Below are positions 50,898 through 59,593 of a stretch of 64,000 bases of DNA, piece by piece; within the stretch, counting starts at the first letter, position 1, and each line of letters begins with the position of its first letter. This DNA comes from Algoriphagus sanaruensis. GTDB taxonomy: Bacteria; Bacteroidota; Bacteroidia; Cytophagales; Cyclobacteriaceae. Under the pieces are notes generated by a model, which saw only the letters and a program-made list of their open reading frames with translations, was not told where the DNA came from and ran no database searches. The DNA lies in assembly GCF_001593605.1 (NCBI RefSeq), contig NZ_CP012836.1, positions 992,001 to 1,056,000 of the forward strand. The letters are read 5' to 3'. The position numbers were made by a program, and so were the translations under genes.

Positions 50898-52583
50898 TTA
50901 ATGATCTACGGCTTGTCCGGCACCTCTTGGGATTCGGATTTCTTGGATAAGTTCTTGTACCTCTGCCGGTGGAGGAGGAGTAAATTTGGACACGAAATAG
51001 CAGCAGGCAAAGTTGATCAACATGCCTACGGAGCCAATTCCTTCTGGTGAAATTCCCCACCACCAGTGTTCAGAGTTATTCAATTCGGGGGCAATAAATT
51101 TGAAATAGGAAATGTAGGCGATAGTAAATACCAAGCCTGCGATCATCCCTGTAATGGCGCCTGCCTTGTTGGTTCGAGTAGAGAAAATCCCTAAAATGAT
51201 CACCGGAAAGAAAGAGGCCGCAGCTAGCCCAAAAGCAAATGCGACTACCTCGGCCACAAACCCAGGAGGATTCACTCCAAAATAACCAGCCAAAATCACC
51301 GCTCCTGCTGCCGCTAGTCGGGCAATTCGAAGTTCTTTTTTCTCAGAAATTTCCGGTTTGAAGGTCTTAACCAAATCCCTAGAAACAGAGGTGGAAATCA
51401 CAAGGAGTAAGCCTGCAGCTGTAGATAATGCTGCGGCCATGGCCCCAGCTGCCACTAATCCAACCACCCAGTTGGGTAATTCGGCAATTTCTGGACTAGC
51501 CAAGACCATGATGTCTTTGTCAATGGTGAGTTCGTTGACAGCAGGATCGGCGACATACTGTACTTTTCCATCGTTATTTTTATCCTGAATAGAAATCAGG
51601 TTGGTTTTTTGCCAGTTTTGAACCCAAACGGGAAGCTCAGAAATTTCTTTTTCAGAAGTGGATTGGATGGCGTTATAAATGCCAAATGCCGCAATGGCAG
51701 GAGCAGTAGTGTATAGGATGGCTATAAATACCAAGGCATACCCTGCAGAAAGTCTGGCGTCTTTCACTTTGGGAACTGTGAAAAAACGAACGATCACATG
51801 AGGCAAGCCTGCAGTTCCCACCATCAGTGCCAGCGTAATCATAAAGATATCCCCCATGCTTTTCCGACCTGCGGTGTATTCTTTAAACCCAAGGTCAGCC
51901 AATACCCCATCTAGTTTTTCCAATAGGGGAACGCCTTCTTCCAAATTTCCTCCTAACCCCAATTGAGGAATAGGATTCCCTGTGAGTTGCATCGAGATGA
52001 ATATGGCAGGTACCATATAGGCAAAAATCAGCACGCAATATTGCGCCACTTGCGTGTAGGTTATTCCTTTCATACCACCCAAAACGGCATAGAAAAAGAC
52101 AATACACATTCCGATGACTACTCCCCATTCGATGGGAACTTCAAGGTATCTGGAAAATACAATGCCCACGCCTCGCATTTGTCCGGCAACATAAGTGAAG
52201 GAAATGAACAAAGCACAAATGACGGCCACTACACGGGCTTTGTTGGAATAATACCGATCCCCGACAAAATCCGGAACTGTGAATTTTCCGAATTTTCGAA
52301 GGTAGGGAGCTAAAAGAAGTGCAAGAAGTACATAGCCTCCCGTCCAACCCATGAGGTAAACCGATCCATCATATCCTGCGAAAGAGATCAATCCCGCCAT
52401 CGAAATAAAAGATGCGGCAGACATCCAATCGGCAGCTGTTGCCATCCCGTTTGCTAAGGGAGATACACCGCCTCCTGCTACATAAAATTCTTTGGTGGAA
52501 CCGGCTCTGGTCCAAATGGCAATTCCGATGTACAAGGCGAAACTCAGCCCAACCAAAATGTACGTCCAGGTGAGAATTTCCAT
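50898..52583 (-). CDS. actP: Sodium:solute symporter, cation/acetate type
   Basis: A 561-residue membrane protein of the SSS family with about 13 helices. It has the typical ATAADWMSAASFISMAGLISFAGYDG block (quoted in part: ADWMSAASFISMAG) and GTAGLPHVIVRFFTVP of the ActP branch. An insert at about 310-360 (NWQKTNLISIQDKNNDGKVQY) lies between helices and contains a DKNNDGK sequence like a calcium-binding loop. The small DUF4212 subunit gene ends one base before it and acs follows, so acetate or other short monocarboxylates are the likely substrates. Confidence 0.92.
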   Translation of the reverse strand: MEILTWTYILVGLSFALYIGIAIWTRAGSTKEFYVAGGGVSPLANGMATAADWMSAASFISMAGLISFAGYDGSVYLMGWTGGYVLLALLLAPYLRKFGKFTVPDFVGDRYYSNKARVVAVICALFISFTYVAGQMRGVGIVFSRYLEVPIEWGVVIGMCIVFFYAVLGGMKGITYTQVAQYCVLIFAYMVPAIFISMQLTGNPIPQLGLGGNLEEGVPLLEKLDGVLADLGFKEYTAGRKSMGDIFMITLALMVGTAGLPHVIVRFFTVPKVKDARLSAGYALVFIAILYTTAPAIAAFGIYNAIQSTSEKEISELPVWVQNWQKTNLISIQDKNNDGKVQYVADPAVNELTIDKDIMVLASPEIAELPNWVVGLVAAGAMAAALSTAAGLLLVISTSVSRDLVKTFKPEISEKKELRIARLAAAGAVILAGYFGVNPPGFVAEVVAFAFGLAAASFFPVIILGIFSTRTNKAGAITGMIAGLVFTIAYISYFKFIAPELNNSEHWWWGISPEGIGSVGMLINFACCYFVSKFTPPPPAEVQELIQEIRIPRGAGQAVDH

Positions 52584-52584
52584 C

Positions 52585-52848
52585 TTAGTCCTCGTTTACA
52601 TCAAATTCTCGATCCAGCTTGTTCATTCGGACCACATAAATAAAAATCACCGCGATGAAGGCGTAAATCGAACCTTGCTGAGCAAACCAAAAACCTAAGG
52701 GATATCCCCCAATTTTGATCGAATTAAGTGGTTCCACCAAAAGAATTCCGAAGCCGAAAGACACCACAAACCAGATGGCTAAGAGGAAGAGAAGTGTTTG
52801 GAGATTTTTCTTCCAATAGGCGGAAGAGTTGGATTTGGGATCGGTCAT
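52585..52848 (-). CDS. DUF4212 domain protein, small symporter subunit
   Basis: An 87-residue protein with two membrane helices (about 17-37 and 54-77), the pattern of DUF4212 proteins (YWKKNLQTLLFLLAIWFVVSFGFGILLV, partly quoted, and GFWFAQQGSIYAFIAVIFIYV). It is encoded directly before the symporter with a one-base gap, as in many bacteria where it acts as an accessory subunit. A weaker promoter-like box (TTCATTTG, one mismatch to TAnnTTTG) lies at 52873-52880. Confidence 0.88.
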   Translation of the reverse strand: MTDPKSNSSAYWKKNLQTLLFLLAIWFVVSFGFGILLVEPLNSIKIGGYPLGFWFAQQGSIYAFIAVIFIYVVRMNKLDREFDVNED

Positions 52849-53036
52849 AATTTTGGGTTTTTATTGAAAACACAAATGAAATTCCACTCGAATGCTTCTA
52901 TTTCAAAAAGAAATTCCGCATTTGTTTTCAATAAATGAAATACTCGAATCTCCCCCGAGAATCCAAAAGCTTTTACAGGAAAAAGCTAAAAATTTCCTTA
53001 AAGTTTTTGTCCTTTCACCAAATTCAGAAAAAAGGC

Positions 53037-53789
53037 CTAAATCAAATATTCTGAAATCATGGCCAATCCAGCAGCTAAAAATGTAACCAAAAGCTTGTTG
53101 AGCTGAAACTTATGATGGGGACTGCTTTCGAAAAATATGGTGGTGGAAATATGTAGAAATCCTCCCGTCACTAAGCCGTAAAGTATTCCGATACCTTCTT
53201 TGGATAGAAGGCCATTGTCAATAAAAAAAGAACTCGAAAACATACCTAATGGGGAGGCCAATGCAAATAATGTAAGCAGGGCAAAGGTCCATCTTTTAGA
53301 AAGTGAGGCAGAAAGAACTGCGGCAAGAGCAAATGCAGCAGGTCCTTTGTGCATGATGATTCCTAGCAAGACGGTTTTGTTATTGTGTACATGGCCAAGA
53401 TTGACTTGGTCAGCACCGATCACGCTTCCATGCGAAAGTAATGTCCCTTCCAGAAAGGCATGAATAAATAGCCCCAACATCAAAGTCAAAACTCCTTTGG
53501 AGGTTTCAGATTGGTGCTTATGAATGTGTCCGTGTTCAATTCCGGAAGACCAAAATTCCAGTAATTGCTGCAACAAAAAACCAATTAGAATATACAATCC
53601 CATTTCTCCATTGGAATATCCTGCTGCGAAAAGTTCGGGAATGATGTGGAGAATCGTAATTGAGAAAAGGTAGGAGCCCGCAAAAACCAAGACTAGCTTG
53701 AAGTATTTATCCCGAAATACCGGAGCAAAAAAGACCAAAAGGCCCGCAAACATGGCGGTAAGAAAGAGAAGAAGAAAGTTTATTCCCAT
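53037..53789 (-). CDS. ZIP family metal transporter
   Basis: A 250-residue membrane protein with about eight helices, importing zinc or other divalent metals. The metal-site motifs are in HAFLEGTLLSHG (helix 4) and IIMHKGPAAFAL (helix 5). A histidine-rich loop (HGHIHKHQSE) lies between helices 3 and 4, as in many ZIP proteins. It stands alone with its own promoter, and its leader contains a 10-base-pair hairpin. Confidence 0.9.
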   Translation of the reverse strand: MGINFLLLFLTAMFAGLLVFFAPVFRDKYFKLVLVFAGSYLFSITILHIIPELFAAGYSNGEMGLYILIGFLLQQLLEFWSSGIEHGHIHKHQSETSKGVLTLMLGLFIHAFLEGTLLSHGSVIGADQVNLGHVHNNKTVLLGIIMHKGPAAFALAAVLSASLSKRWTFALLTLFALASPLGMFSSSFFIDNGLLSKEGIGILYGLVTGGFLHISTTIFFESSPHHKFQLNKLLVTFLAAGLAMISEYLI

Positions 53790-53799
53790 GATGTGAATT

Positions 53800-53829
53800 C
53801 CAATATCCCCGTATTCAGAGGGATATTGG
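53800..53829 (-). promoter_or_regulatory. Inverted repeat in the leader of the ZIP transporter gene
   Basis: CCAATATCCC (53800-53809) and GGGATATTGG (53820-53829) form a perfect 10-base inverted repeat with a 10-base spacer. It falls between the likely transcription start (about 53837) and the start codon (53789), so it would be transcribed as a hairpin ending 10 bases before the ATG. It could be an operator for a metal-sensing repressor or an RNA element controlling the ribosome site. Confidence 0.55.
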
Positions 53830-53843
53830 GGCTATAACTGCAA

Positions 53844-53851
53844 CAAAGGTA
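53844..53851 (-). promoter_or_regulatory. Candidate -7 element for the ZIP transporter
   Basis: TACCTTTG on the minus strand is an exact TAnnTTTG box, 54 bases upstream of the start codon. No -33 TTG at standard spacing. Confidence 0.5.
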
Positions 53852-53881
53852 CAAAAATTCAATAATGTTGCATTTATATCT

Positions 53882-54928
53882 TCAATTAACCGGAAAGGAA
53901 AGAAATTGGATCAGTTCTGGACTGATGTATTGGGTGAGCTTTCCGCCTCGCTCGTGGTAAATCAACAGAAACTGAACATCATCTCGAAGGGAATCCAGTC
54001 TAAATGCGGTGGACTTTCCAGATATCCGTAAATAATCCGCCAAGGCATCAGTAGTCTCTGAATCTGTTCCGATGACCACTGCTCGGAGTAAACCGTGATT
54101 AGCCGGATAGCCCGTTCTAGGGTCCAGGATAAAACCTGTTTTTAAGGAATCGTTGAGGTAATAGTTACTTTCATCACCCCAAGCAGAAATGGCTTTGTTT
54201 TGCAGGGCAATCCATCCGGACGCAGATTTTTCAGTACTATCGATCAAATAGCTGATGGATGATTTCCATAGTTCTCCGTTTTCATTCACCCCGTTTGCCA
54301 ATTCACTTGCTCCCATTTTCAGATAGAAATTCCGAATTCCTTGGTCTTTGAGGAAAGATGCGATTCGATCCAAGGCTATTCCAGCTGAGATTTTTGAAAA
54401 ATCAATCTTCAAATCCATGGGCTTAACCATCATCGAATCAGAAAATAAAACTTTCGAAAATCCGGTTCGATTTAAAAAATATCCCACGTCGACACTATCC
54501 TGAAGCCTTGGTCCTGATGCAGAAAAACTCCAAATATCTTCCATCGGCTTTTCAGTAAATTCTACTGCCCCGTTGGTTTCTAAATTCCAGTTTTTGGCTT
54601 TTTTCATCCAGGTCAAAAGTTCACTGCTTGGAGATAAAAGAGTGTCCATTTGATTGAACTTGGACAATTCTGAATTAGATGCCCCAGCATAAACTGAATT
54701 TTCTAAGTGTATCAAAATCGAATCGATTGCGGTAGTAAAATCCCGGTTGGCTGAGTCCAAATACACCAGATTTAATTCCATCCCCATTCGATTTTTGGTA
54801 AGTTCTTTTTTACCAAAATTCATCCTAGGACTACTTTCTTCTCCGTGTCTTTTCAAAAATCCATCACAAGAAGCGAATTGGATCAGGAGAAAAAACAGAC
54901 TTAAGATGGGAAGAGGACGAAGGTTCAT
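53882..54928 (-). CDS. apbE: FAD:protein FMN transferase (ApbE family) lipoprotein
   Basis: ApbE proteins attach FMN covalently to threonine residues of exported or membrane redox proteins such as NqrB/C and RnfG. The 348-residue protein has a lipoprotein signal peptide (LIQFASC, Cys21). The family core is MELNLVYLDS, LKIDFSKISAGIALDRIA and ILDPRTGYPANHGLLRAVVIGTDSETTDALA (quoted in parts: LDPRTGYPA, DSETTDALA), with the metal- and FAD-binding residues there. Start at ATG 54928, at the signal peptide; a promoter box lies 18 bases upstream. No target flavoprotein gene is nearby. Confidence 0.9.
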   Translation of the reverse strand: MNLRPLPILSLFFLLIQFASCDGFLKRHGEESSPRMNFGKKELTKNRMGMELNLVYLDSANRDFTTAIDSILIHLENSVYAGASNSELSKFNQMDTLLSPSSELLTWMKKAKNWNLETNGAVEFTEKPMEDIWSFSASGPRLQDSVDVGYFLNRTGFSKVLFSDSMMVKPMDLKIDFSKISAGIALDRIASFLKDQGIRNFYLKMGASELANGVNENGELWKSSISYLIDSTEKSASGWIALQNKAISAWGDESNYYLNDSLKTGFILDPRTGYPANHGLLRAVVIGTDSETTDALADYLRISGKSTAFRLDSLRDDVQFLLIYHERGGKLTQYISPELIQFLSFPVN

Positions 54929-54946
54929 GCAGGAATTAATTTCTAA

Positions 54947-54954
54947 CAAATTTA
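54947..54954 (-). promoter_or_regulatory. Candidate -7 element for apbE
   Basis: TAAATTTG on the minus strand exactly fits TAnnTTTG, 18 bases before the chosen ATG. Confidence 0.45.
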
Positions 54955-55010
54955 GGTGAATTTTTATCAAGCATCGAAAAACTCAACCAAGCAGGACATG
55001 GGCTTTTGAT

Positions 55011-55018
55011 TATATTTG
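55011..55018 (+). promoter_or_regulatory. Candidate -7 element for ruvB
   Basis: TATATTTG exactly fits TAnnTTTG, 17 bases before ATG 55036. It lies after an earlier in-frame start (55006), which supports the shorter protein. Confidence 0.45.
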
Positions 55019-55035
55019 TGGGTAGCCGACTAGTC

Positions 55036-56067
55036 ATGAGAGAAGATTATTTAAAAGGAGATGAGGATCATTTGAGTCCCAAAGACCGTGAATTTGAGCG
55101 TGCCCTACGCCCACTAAGCTTTGATGATTTCACTGGTCAGGCCAAAATTTTGGAAAATCTCAGGGTCTTCGTTCATGCTGCAAAAAAGCGCAATGAGCCA
55201 TTGGATCACGTTCTTTTACATGGTCCTCCAGGATTGGGAAAAACTACCTTGAGTAATATCATCGCCAATGAACTTCAGGCAGGAATTAAAATTACATCTG
55301 GTCCGGTGCTTGATAAGCCTTCCGATTTGGCAGGCCTGCTGACCAACTTGGAGGAAGGTGATGTGCTTTTCATCGATGAGATTCATCGACTCAATCCCAT
55401 CGTGGAAGAATATCTCTATTCAGCGATGGAGGATTTTCGAATTGATATCATGTTGGATTCAGGACCAAATGCCCGGTCTGTTCAAATCTCCCTCAATCCA
55501 TTTACCCTAATTGGTGCGACTACCCGATCTGGCTTGCTGACTTCTCCCCTTCGGGCTCGATTTGGGATCAATTCACGCTTGGAATATTATGATGCCAAGC
55601 TGCTGACAGACATTGTAAGCCGATCTGCAGGAATTCTCCAAACACCAATTGATGACATTGCAGCCTTTGAAATAGCCCGCAGAAGTAGAGGAACACCAAG
55701 GATTGCGAATATGCTTCTACGTCGTACTCGTGATTTTGCAGAAGTCAAGGGGAATGGAACGATCACCTTGGAAATTGCAAAATTGGCCCTAAATGCCTTA
55801 GATGTAGATGAAAATGGCCTAGACGAAATGGATAACCGAATCCTCTTAACGATCATAGAAAAATTCAAAGGTGGCCCGGTAGGATTAGGTACAATTGCCA
55901 CAGCTTGCGGAGAAGAGGCAGAGACGATTGAGGAGGTTTACGAACCTTTTCTCATTCAAGAAGGCTACATGAAGCGGACTTCCCGAGGTCGTATGGCAAC
56001 TGAATTAGCCTACAAACATCTTAAAATCAAGCCGACTGGAGCAAGTGGGACCTTGTTTGATTTGTGA
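55036..56067 (+). CDS. ruvB: Holliday junction branch migration helicase RuvB
   Basis: RuvB is the hexameric motor that, with RuvA, moves Holliday junctions during recombination and repair. The 343 residues have the N-terminal [12 protein letters not shown], Walker [15 protein letters not shown], Walker [13 protein letters not shown], sensor 1 [20 protein letters not shown], and a C-terminal winged helix ([15 protein letters not shown]). Start at ATG 55036 rather than ten codons earlier, because the family N-terminus and the promoter both fit. Monocistronic; convergent with kmo across a weak AAGCGG/CCGCTT hairpin at 56071-56090. Confidence 0.97.
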   Translation: MREDYLKGDEDHLSPKDREFERALRPLSFDDFTGQAKILENLRVFVHAAKKRNEPLDHVLLHGPPGLGKTTLSNIIANELQAGIKITSGPVLDKPSDLAGLLTNLEEGDVLFIDEIHRLNPIVEEYLYSAMEDFRIDIMLDSGPNARSVQISLNPFTLIGATTRSGLLTSPLRARFGINSRLEYYDAKLLTDIVSRSAGILQTPIDDIAAFEIARRSRGTPRIANMLLRRTRDFAEVKGNGTITLEIAKLALNALDVDENGLDEMDNRILLTIIEKFKGGPVGLGTIATACGEEAETIEEVYEPFLIQEGYMKRTSRGRMATELAYKHLKIKPTGASGTLFDL

Positions 56068-56079
56068 TGGAAGCGGCTA

Positions 56080-57432
56080 TTACACCGCTTTTGCCGTTTC
56101 CATCTGATTGATGATGTCTTCGTAATCCAAGTTCTTCCAGTTTTCAGTAATCAGCGGATCTGCCATTACACGGTCCATGATGGATTCCTGAAGTTTTCCT
56201 TGAGCATAGGCTTCCGTATAGCTCATATCTGAGAAAGTCACCATGGAATACAGCGGGATCCATTCTTTGGGGTATAATTCATGTAGTTTAGCTTCGATTT
56301 TTTTGCGAAGCTGAAACTTGGGATCAGCTACACTATCTCGCATTTCGATGAAGTTTTCCATGGCTAACTGACAGATGGCATCCGTATCTGGCTTTCGCTT
56401 TTTCTGGAATTTTTCAAAAACCAAATCCCAAGAATTAGTACCAAGTTTTTCAATCAGTTGATTGAGAATGTAGCAATCTTCAAAGCCGCAGTTCATTCCT
56501 TGTCCATAGAAAGGTACCATTGCATGAGAAGCATCGCCGATCAGAAGGGAGTTTCCCTGAACCCAAGGATAACATTCCACATTAATTAAAGCAGAAGTGG
56601 GATTTTTGAAAAACTCGGTTTTCAAATCGGGCATCAACTGATAGGCATCGTCAAAATAGGCTCTGAAGACTGTATCCAAGTCTTGGGAGTCCTGAATTTT
56701 CTCAAAACAAACTTTGGTTCCCTCGAAAGGTAAAAACAAAGTACAGGTGAATGACTTATCTGGATTGGGAAGTGCAATCAGCATAAACTTTCCTCTTGGC
56801 CAAATATGGAGCGCATTCGGGTCCATCGCAAACTCACCTTGGGCTGTTGGAGGAATGGTCAGTTCCTTATATCCATGTGAAATATATTCCTGACGATAAT
56901 TGAATCGGATTTGCTTTTGCATGGACATTCGAAGCGCGGAGTAGGCTCCATCCGCTCCAATAATGACTTTTGGAGAAAGTTTCTCGATTCCTGAGGGAGT
57001 TTCAAAGGTGATTTCGTGCTTCCTAAAATCCACCTCACTGCATTTATGATCAAAGTGAATCTGAGCTCCAAGCTGTTCTGCCTCCTCTGCTAATAATTGA
57101 TTGAATTTTCCTCTGGAAATGGAGTATATCGCCTGATTGGCTTTTCCGTAAGGAATAAAAGTAGTTCCTCCATGTTCATCGTGTACTTTTCTTCCGTACA
57201 TCGGAATTGCAAGCGGGAGGACTTTGTCTTTCAGTCCCACTTGCTCGAGGCTTTTCCATCCTCGATGACTTAAAGCCATATTGATGGAGCGTCCTCCTTC
57301 GTCATATGGCGTTTTTCGCTTGTCAGGTCGTTTGTCATAAATTTGAACATCCAAACCTTGACGCTTGAGGTATATAGCCATCAAACTGCCGATCAAACCG
57401 GCTCCTAAGATGGTAATAGTATTATTTTTCAT
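56080..57432 (-). CDS. kmo: Kynurenine 3-monooxygenase
   Basis: An FAD- and NADPH-dependent hydroxylase that turns kynurenine into 3-hydroxykynurenine. The 450 residues show the FAD motif ILGAGLIGSLMAIYLKRQG (6-24), the VIGADGAYSALR motif, and GDASHAMVPFYGQGMNCGFEDC around the isoalloxazine. The C-terminal ~70 residues hold the helical segment that contacts the active site in bacterial KMO. It follows kynU by 21 bases, in the order nbaC-kynU-kmo. Confidence 0.95.
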   Translation of the reverse strand: MKNNTITILGAGLIGSLMAIYLKRQGLDVQIYDKRPDKRKTPYDEGGRSINMALSHRGWKSLEQVGLKDKVLPLAIPMYGRKVHDEHGGTTFIPYGKANQAIYSISRGKFNQLLAEEAEQLGAQIHFDHKCSEVDFRKHEITFETPSGIEKLSPKVIIGADGAYSALRMSMQKQIRFNYRQEYISHGYKELTIPPTAQGEFAMDPNALHIWPRGKFMLIALPNPDKSFTCTLFLPFEGTKVCFEKIQDSQDLDTVFRAYFDDAYQLMPDLKTEFFKNPTSALINVECYPWVQGNSLLIGDASHAMVPFYGQGMNCGFEDCYILNQLIEKLGTNSWDLVFEKFQKKRKPDTDAICQLAMENFIEMRDSVADPKFQLRKKIEAKLHELYPKEWIPLYSMVTFSDMSYTEAYAQGKLQESIMDRVMADPLITENWKNLDYEDIINQMETAKAV

Positions 57433-57453
57433 TGGTTAAGTTTCTCGCCTCTT

Positions 57454-58740
57454 TTAAGCGAATTTCTCCAAGGATTGTTCCAAAATGGTTGCAAATCGGA
57501 AAACATCCAAGTAGCTGTTATACAGTGGAGTAGGGGCTAGGCGAATTACATTAGGGTTTCTCCAGTCCCCGACAACACCATGTTTATAAAATTCATCAAA
57601 AACGGCTTTTCCGCCTCGGTGTATCAACAAAGATAATTGGCAGCCCCTTTCCGCTGGATTTTTTGGAGTGATAATTTCCAGTACACCGGAATTACCACTG
57701 ATATGCTCGATTAGAAATTCAAGGTAAGCCGTTAATCGTTCGCTTTTTGCACGCAAATTTTCCATGCCAGCTTCCTGAAAAATATCCAAAGAAGCCTGAT
57801 GAGCCGCCAAAGCCAAGACATTGGAGTTTGCTAATTGCCAACCGTCTGCACCGTGCATGGGTACGAAGCCCTTTTCCATTCGGAACCGCTCTCCTTCATC
57901 GTGTCCCCACCATCCTGCAAAACGGGGCAAGTCGGGTCTTTCCGCATAACGTTCATGAACAAATATTCCTGAAACGTTGCCTGGGCCTGAGTTTAGGTAT
58001 TTATAACTACACCAAGTAGCAAAGTCTACCTCCCAATCATGGAGTTTTAAGACTGCATTTCCGGCAGCGTGGGCAAGATCAAAACCTGCCATAGCGCCCA
58101 CTTCATGAGCTGCTGCCGTGATGGCTTTTAAATCAAAGAGTTGTCCAGTGTAGTATTGAATCCCCGACATATTCACCATGGCAAGAGAGTCTCCATGTAT
58201 TCGGATTTCTGCTAAAATGTCTTCTGTCCGAAGAGTATGTTCTCCAGTTCTTGGGCTGAGTTCTAGTAATACATTTTCAGGATTGAGTCCGTGAAACTTA
58301 ATCTGAGTTTCCAGCATATACTGATCTGAAGGAAAAGCTCCTGCTTCTACAATGATCTTGTAGCGCTCTTTGGTCGGACGATAAAATGAAACCATCAGCA
58401 GGTGAAGATTAACCGAAAGATTGTTCATGGCCACCACTTCATGCTCCTGTGCGCCCAAAATTTCGGCTAAAGCCGGTTTTGACTTTTTACGGATATGATA
58501 CCAAGCATCTTCTCCATGAAAGTGTCCATCCACCGCTAGGTCCGCCCAATTACTTAACTCTTTTCCCAAATAGTCTTTGACGGATTTTGGTTGTAGACCA
58601 AGAGAATTGCCGCAAAAATAAATGGCTTCTTTACCCTCTACTTTAGGAAAATGAAATCGGGTTCGGAAATGAGCAAGCTTATCTTTTGCATCCATTTCTC
58701 GTGCAAAAGATTCGGAGTATTCAAATGTATTTGGGTTCAT
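57454..58740 (-). CDS. kynU: Kynureninase
   Basis: A PLP enzyme that cleaves 3-hydroxykynurenine (or kynurenine) to 3-hydroxyanthranilate (or anthranilate) and alanine. The 428-residue protein shows IYFCGNSLGLQPKSV at the N-terminus, GFDLAHAAGNAVLKLHDWEVDFATWCSYKYLNSGPGNV with the PLP lysine in CSYKYLN, and the RLAPTPLYNS block at the C-terminal domain. Start at ATG 58740, five codons inside the longest frame, since MNPNTFEYSESFA fits the family start better. It is followed by kmo. Confidence 0.95.
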   Translation of the reverse strand: MNPNTFEYSESFAREMDAKDKLAHFRTRFHFPKVEGKEAIYFCGNSLGLQPKSVKDYLGKELSNWADLAVDGHFHGEDAWYHIRKKSKPALAEILGAQEHEVVAMNNLSVNLHLLMVSFYRPTKERYKIIVEAGAFPSDQYMLETQIKFHGLNPENVLLELSPRTGEHTLRTEDILAEIRIHGDSLAMVNMSGIQYYTGQLFDLKAITAAAHEVGAMAGFDLAHAAGNAVLKLHDWEVDFATWCSYKYLNSGPGNVSGIFVHERYAERPDLPRFAGWWGHDEGERFRMEKGFVPMHGADGWQLANSNVLALAAHQASLDIFQEAGMENLRAKSERLTAYLEFLIEHISGNSGVLEIITPKNPAERGCQLSLLIHRGGKAVFDEFYKHGVVGDWRNPNVIRLAPTPLYNSYLDVFRFATILEQSLEKFA

Positions 58741-58756
58741 AATTTTTCTTGTCAAG

Positions 58757-58844
58757 GGTCGACGGACTACAGTCCGCCGCCATAGAAAATAAGGTTTGAA
58801 GTTTGGGTTTTCCTGCTGTCGACTGTTGACAGTGGACTATTGAC
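58757..58844 (+). repeat. GTCGAC-type repeat cluster between nbaC and kynU
   Basis: The words GGGTCGACGGACTACAGTCCGCCGCC (quoted in parts: GTCGACGGACTACAGTCC) and CTGTCGACTGTTGACAG (58816-58832) fill this 105-base gap. The second matches 38386-38402 (reverse complement) at 16 of 17 bases. The first contains the near-palindrome GGACTACAGTCC and could form a small hairpin. Confidence 0.55.
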
Positions 58845-58845
58845 T

Positions 58846-59358
58846 TTACTTTTCCATCACTGTCCCACAGCTTTTGCAAGTTCTCAAATCCATATTAGAC
58901 CAGAATCTCTCCATGATGGGAGGGAGTTGGGTGACGATATCAGTGAGCTCGACGTATTCTTCGTGAAGTTTTTCTCCGCAATTTTCACAATGCCAAAGGA
59001 AACCGTCTTTTTCTCCGGGTCTGCGGTAGCGCTCCATCACCAACCCGATGGTATTGGCAGGACGGCGTGGAGAATGAGGAACTTTCGCAGGCAAAAGGAA
59101 GATTTCGCCTTCCTTGATTTCGATATCTTTGGGTTTGCCGTCTTCAATGATTTTCAGAATGATATCTCCTTCGAGTTGGTAGAAAAATTCCTCTCCTTCG
59201 TCATAGTGATAGTCCTTTCTGGAATTCGGACCACCAACAACCATGACGATAAAATCATCATTTCCCTTGTACACCTGCTGATTGCCTACAGGTGGCTTAA
59301 GGAGGTGTCGGTTGTCATCGATCCATTTTTTGAAGTTGAAAGGTTTTGCTACAGCCAT
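58846..59358 (-). CDS. nbaC: 3-hydroxyanthranilate 3,4-dioxygenase
   Basis: An iron dioxygenase that opens 3-hydroxyanthranilate to aminocarboxymuconate semialdehyde, which cyclises to quinolinate for NAD synthesis. The 170-residue cupin keeps the residues of the Cupriavidus enzyme at the same positions: iron ligands His51, Glu57 and His95, substrate-binding Arg47 and Arg99. The C-terminal rubredoxin-like zinc/iron site is intact (Cys124, Cys127, Cys161, Cys164). Start at ATG 59358; the frame stays open 61 codons upstream, but a promoter box lies inside that part. Confidence 0.95.
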   Translation of the reverse strand: MAVAKPFNFKKWIDDNRHLLKPPVGNQQVYKGNDDFIVMVVGGPNSRKDYHYDEGEEFFYQLEGDIILKIIEDGKPKDIEIKEGEIFLLPAKVPHSPRRPANTIGLVMERYRRPGEKDGFLWHCENCGEKLHEEYVELTDIVTQLPPIMERFWSNMDLRTCKSCGTVMEK

Positions 59359-59387
59359 TTTTTGATGGATTTGAATTAAGATGAACT

Positions 59388-59395
59388 CAAAGATA
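59388..59395 (-). promoter_or_regulatory. Candidate -7 element for nbaC-kynU-kmo
   Basis: TATCTTTG on the minus strand exactly fits TAnnTTTG, 29 bases before the nbaC ATG. It supports the short start of nbaC. Confidence 0.5.
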
Positions 59396-59520
59396 GGTAT
59401 TGAAAAGAAAAATTCAGGCTGGAGAGTTTTGCCGGGGGGCTTTAGGACAATTTCAGTTATGAGGTTTTCGTATTCATGAGGTTCCAATTTGATCTTTAAT
59501 GCTTGAGGAACATAAAAAGG

Positions 59521-59549
59521 TCGTAAATCGTAAATCGTCATTCGTAAAT
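59521..59549 (+). repeat. TCGTAAATCGTA repeat copy
   Basis: TCGTAAATCGTA (59521-59532) followed by AATCGTC and a partial copy TTCGTAAAT. The same 12-mer occurs twice at 22325-22350. Both sites lie just upstream of a plus-strand start codon. Confidence 0.55.
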
Positions 59550-59552
59550 TTG
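59545..59552 (+). promoter_or_regulatory. Candidate -7 element for the second dipeptidase
   Basis: TAAATTTG exactly fits TAnnTTTG, 41 bases before ATG 59594; part of it is made by the TCGTAAAT repeat. Confidence 0.4.
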
Positions 59553-59593
59553 GCCTGAGCTAAACTTTAGCAACGTAATCAACCCAAACTGCT

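Noticed and set aside
58846..59541. Long form of the 3-hydroxyanthranilate dioxygenase starting at 59541
   Set aside because: The additional 61 residues do not fit the family, a promoter box lies inside them, and the Cupriavidus residue numbering matches the short form.
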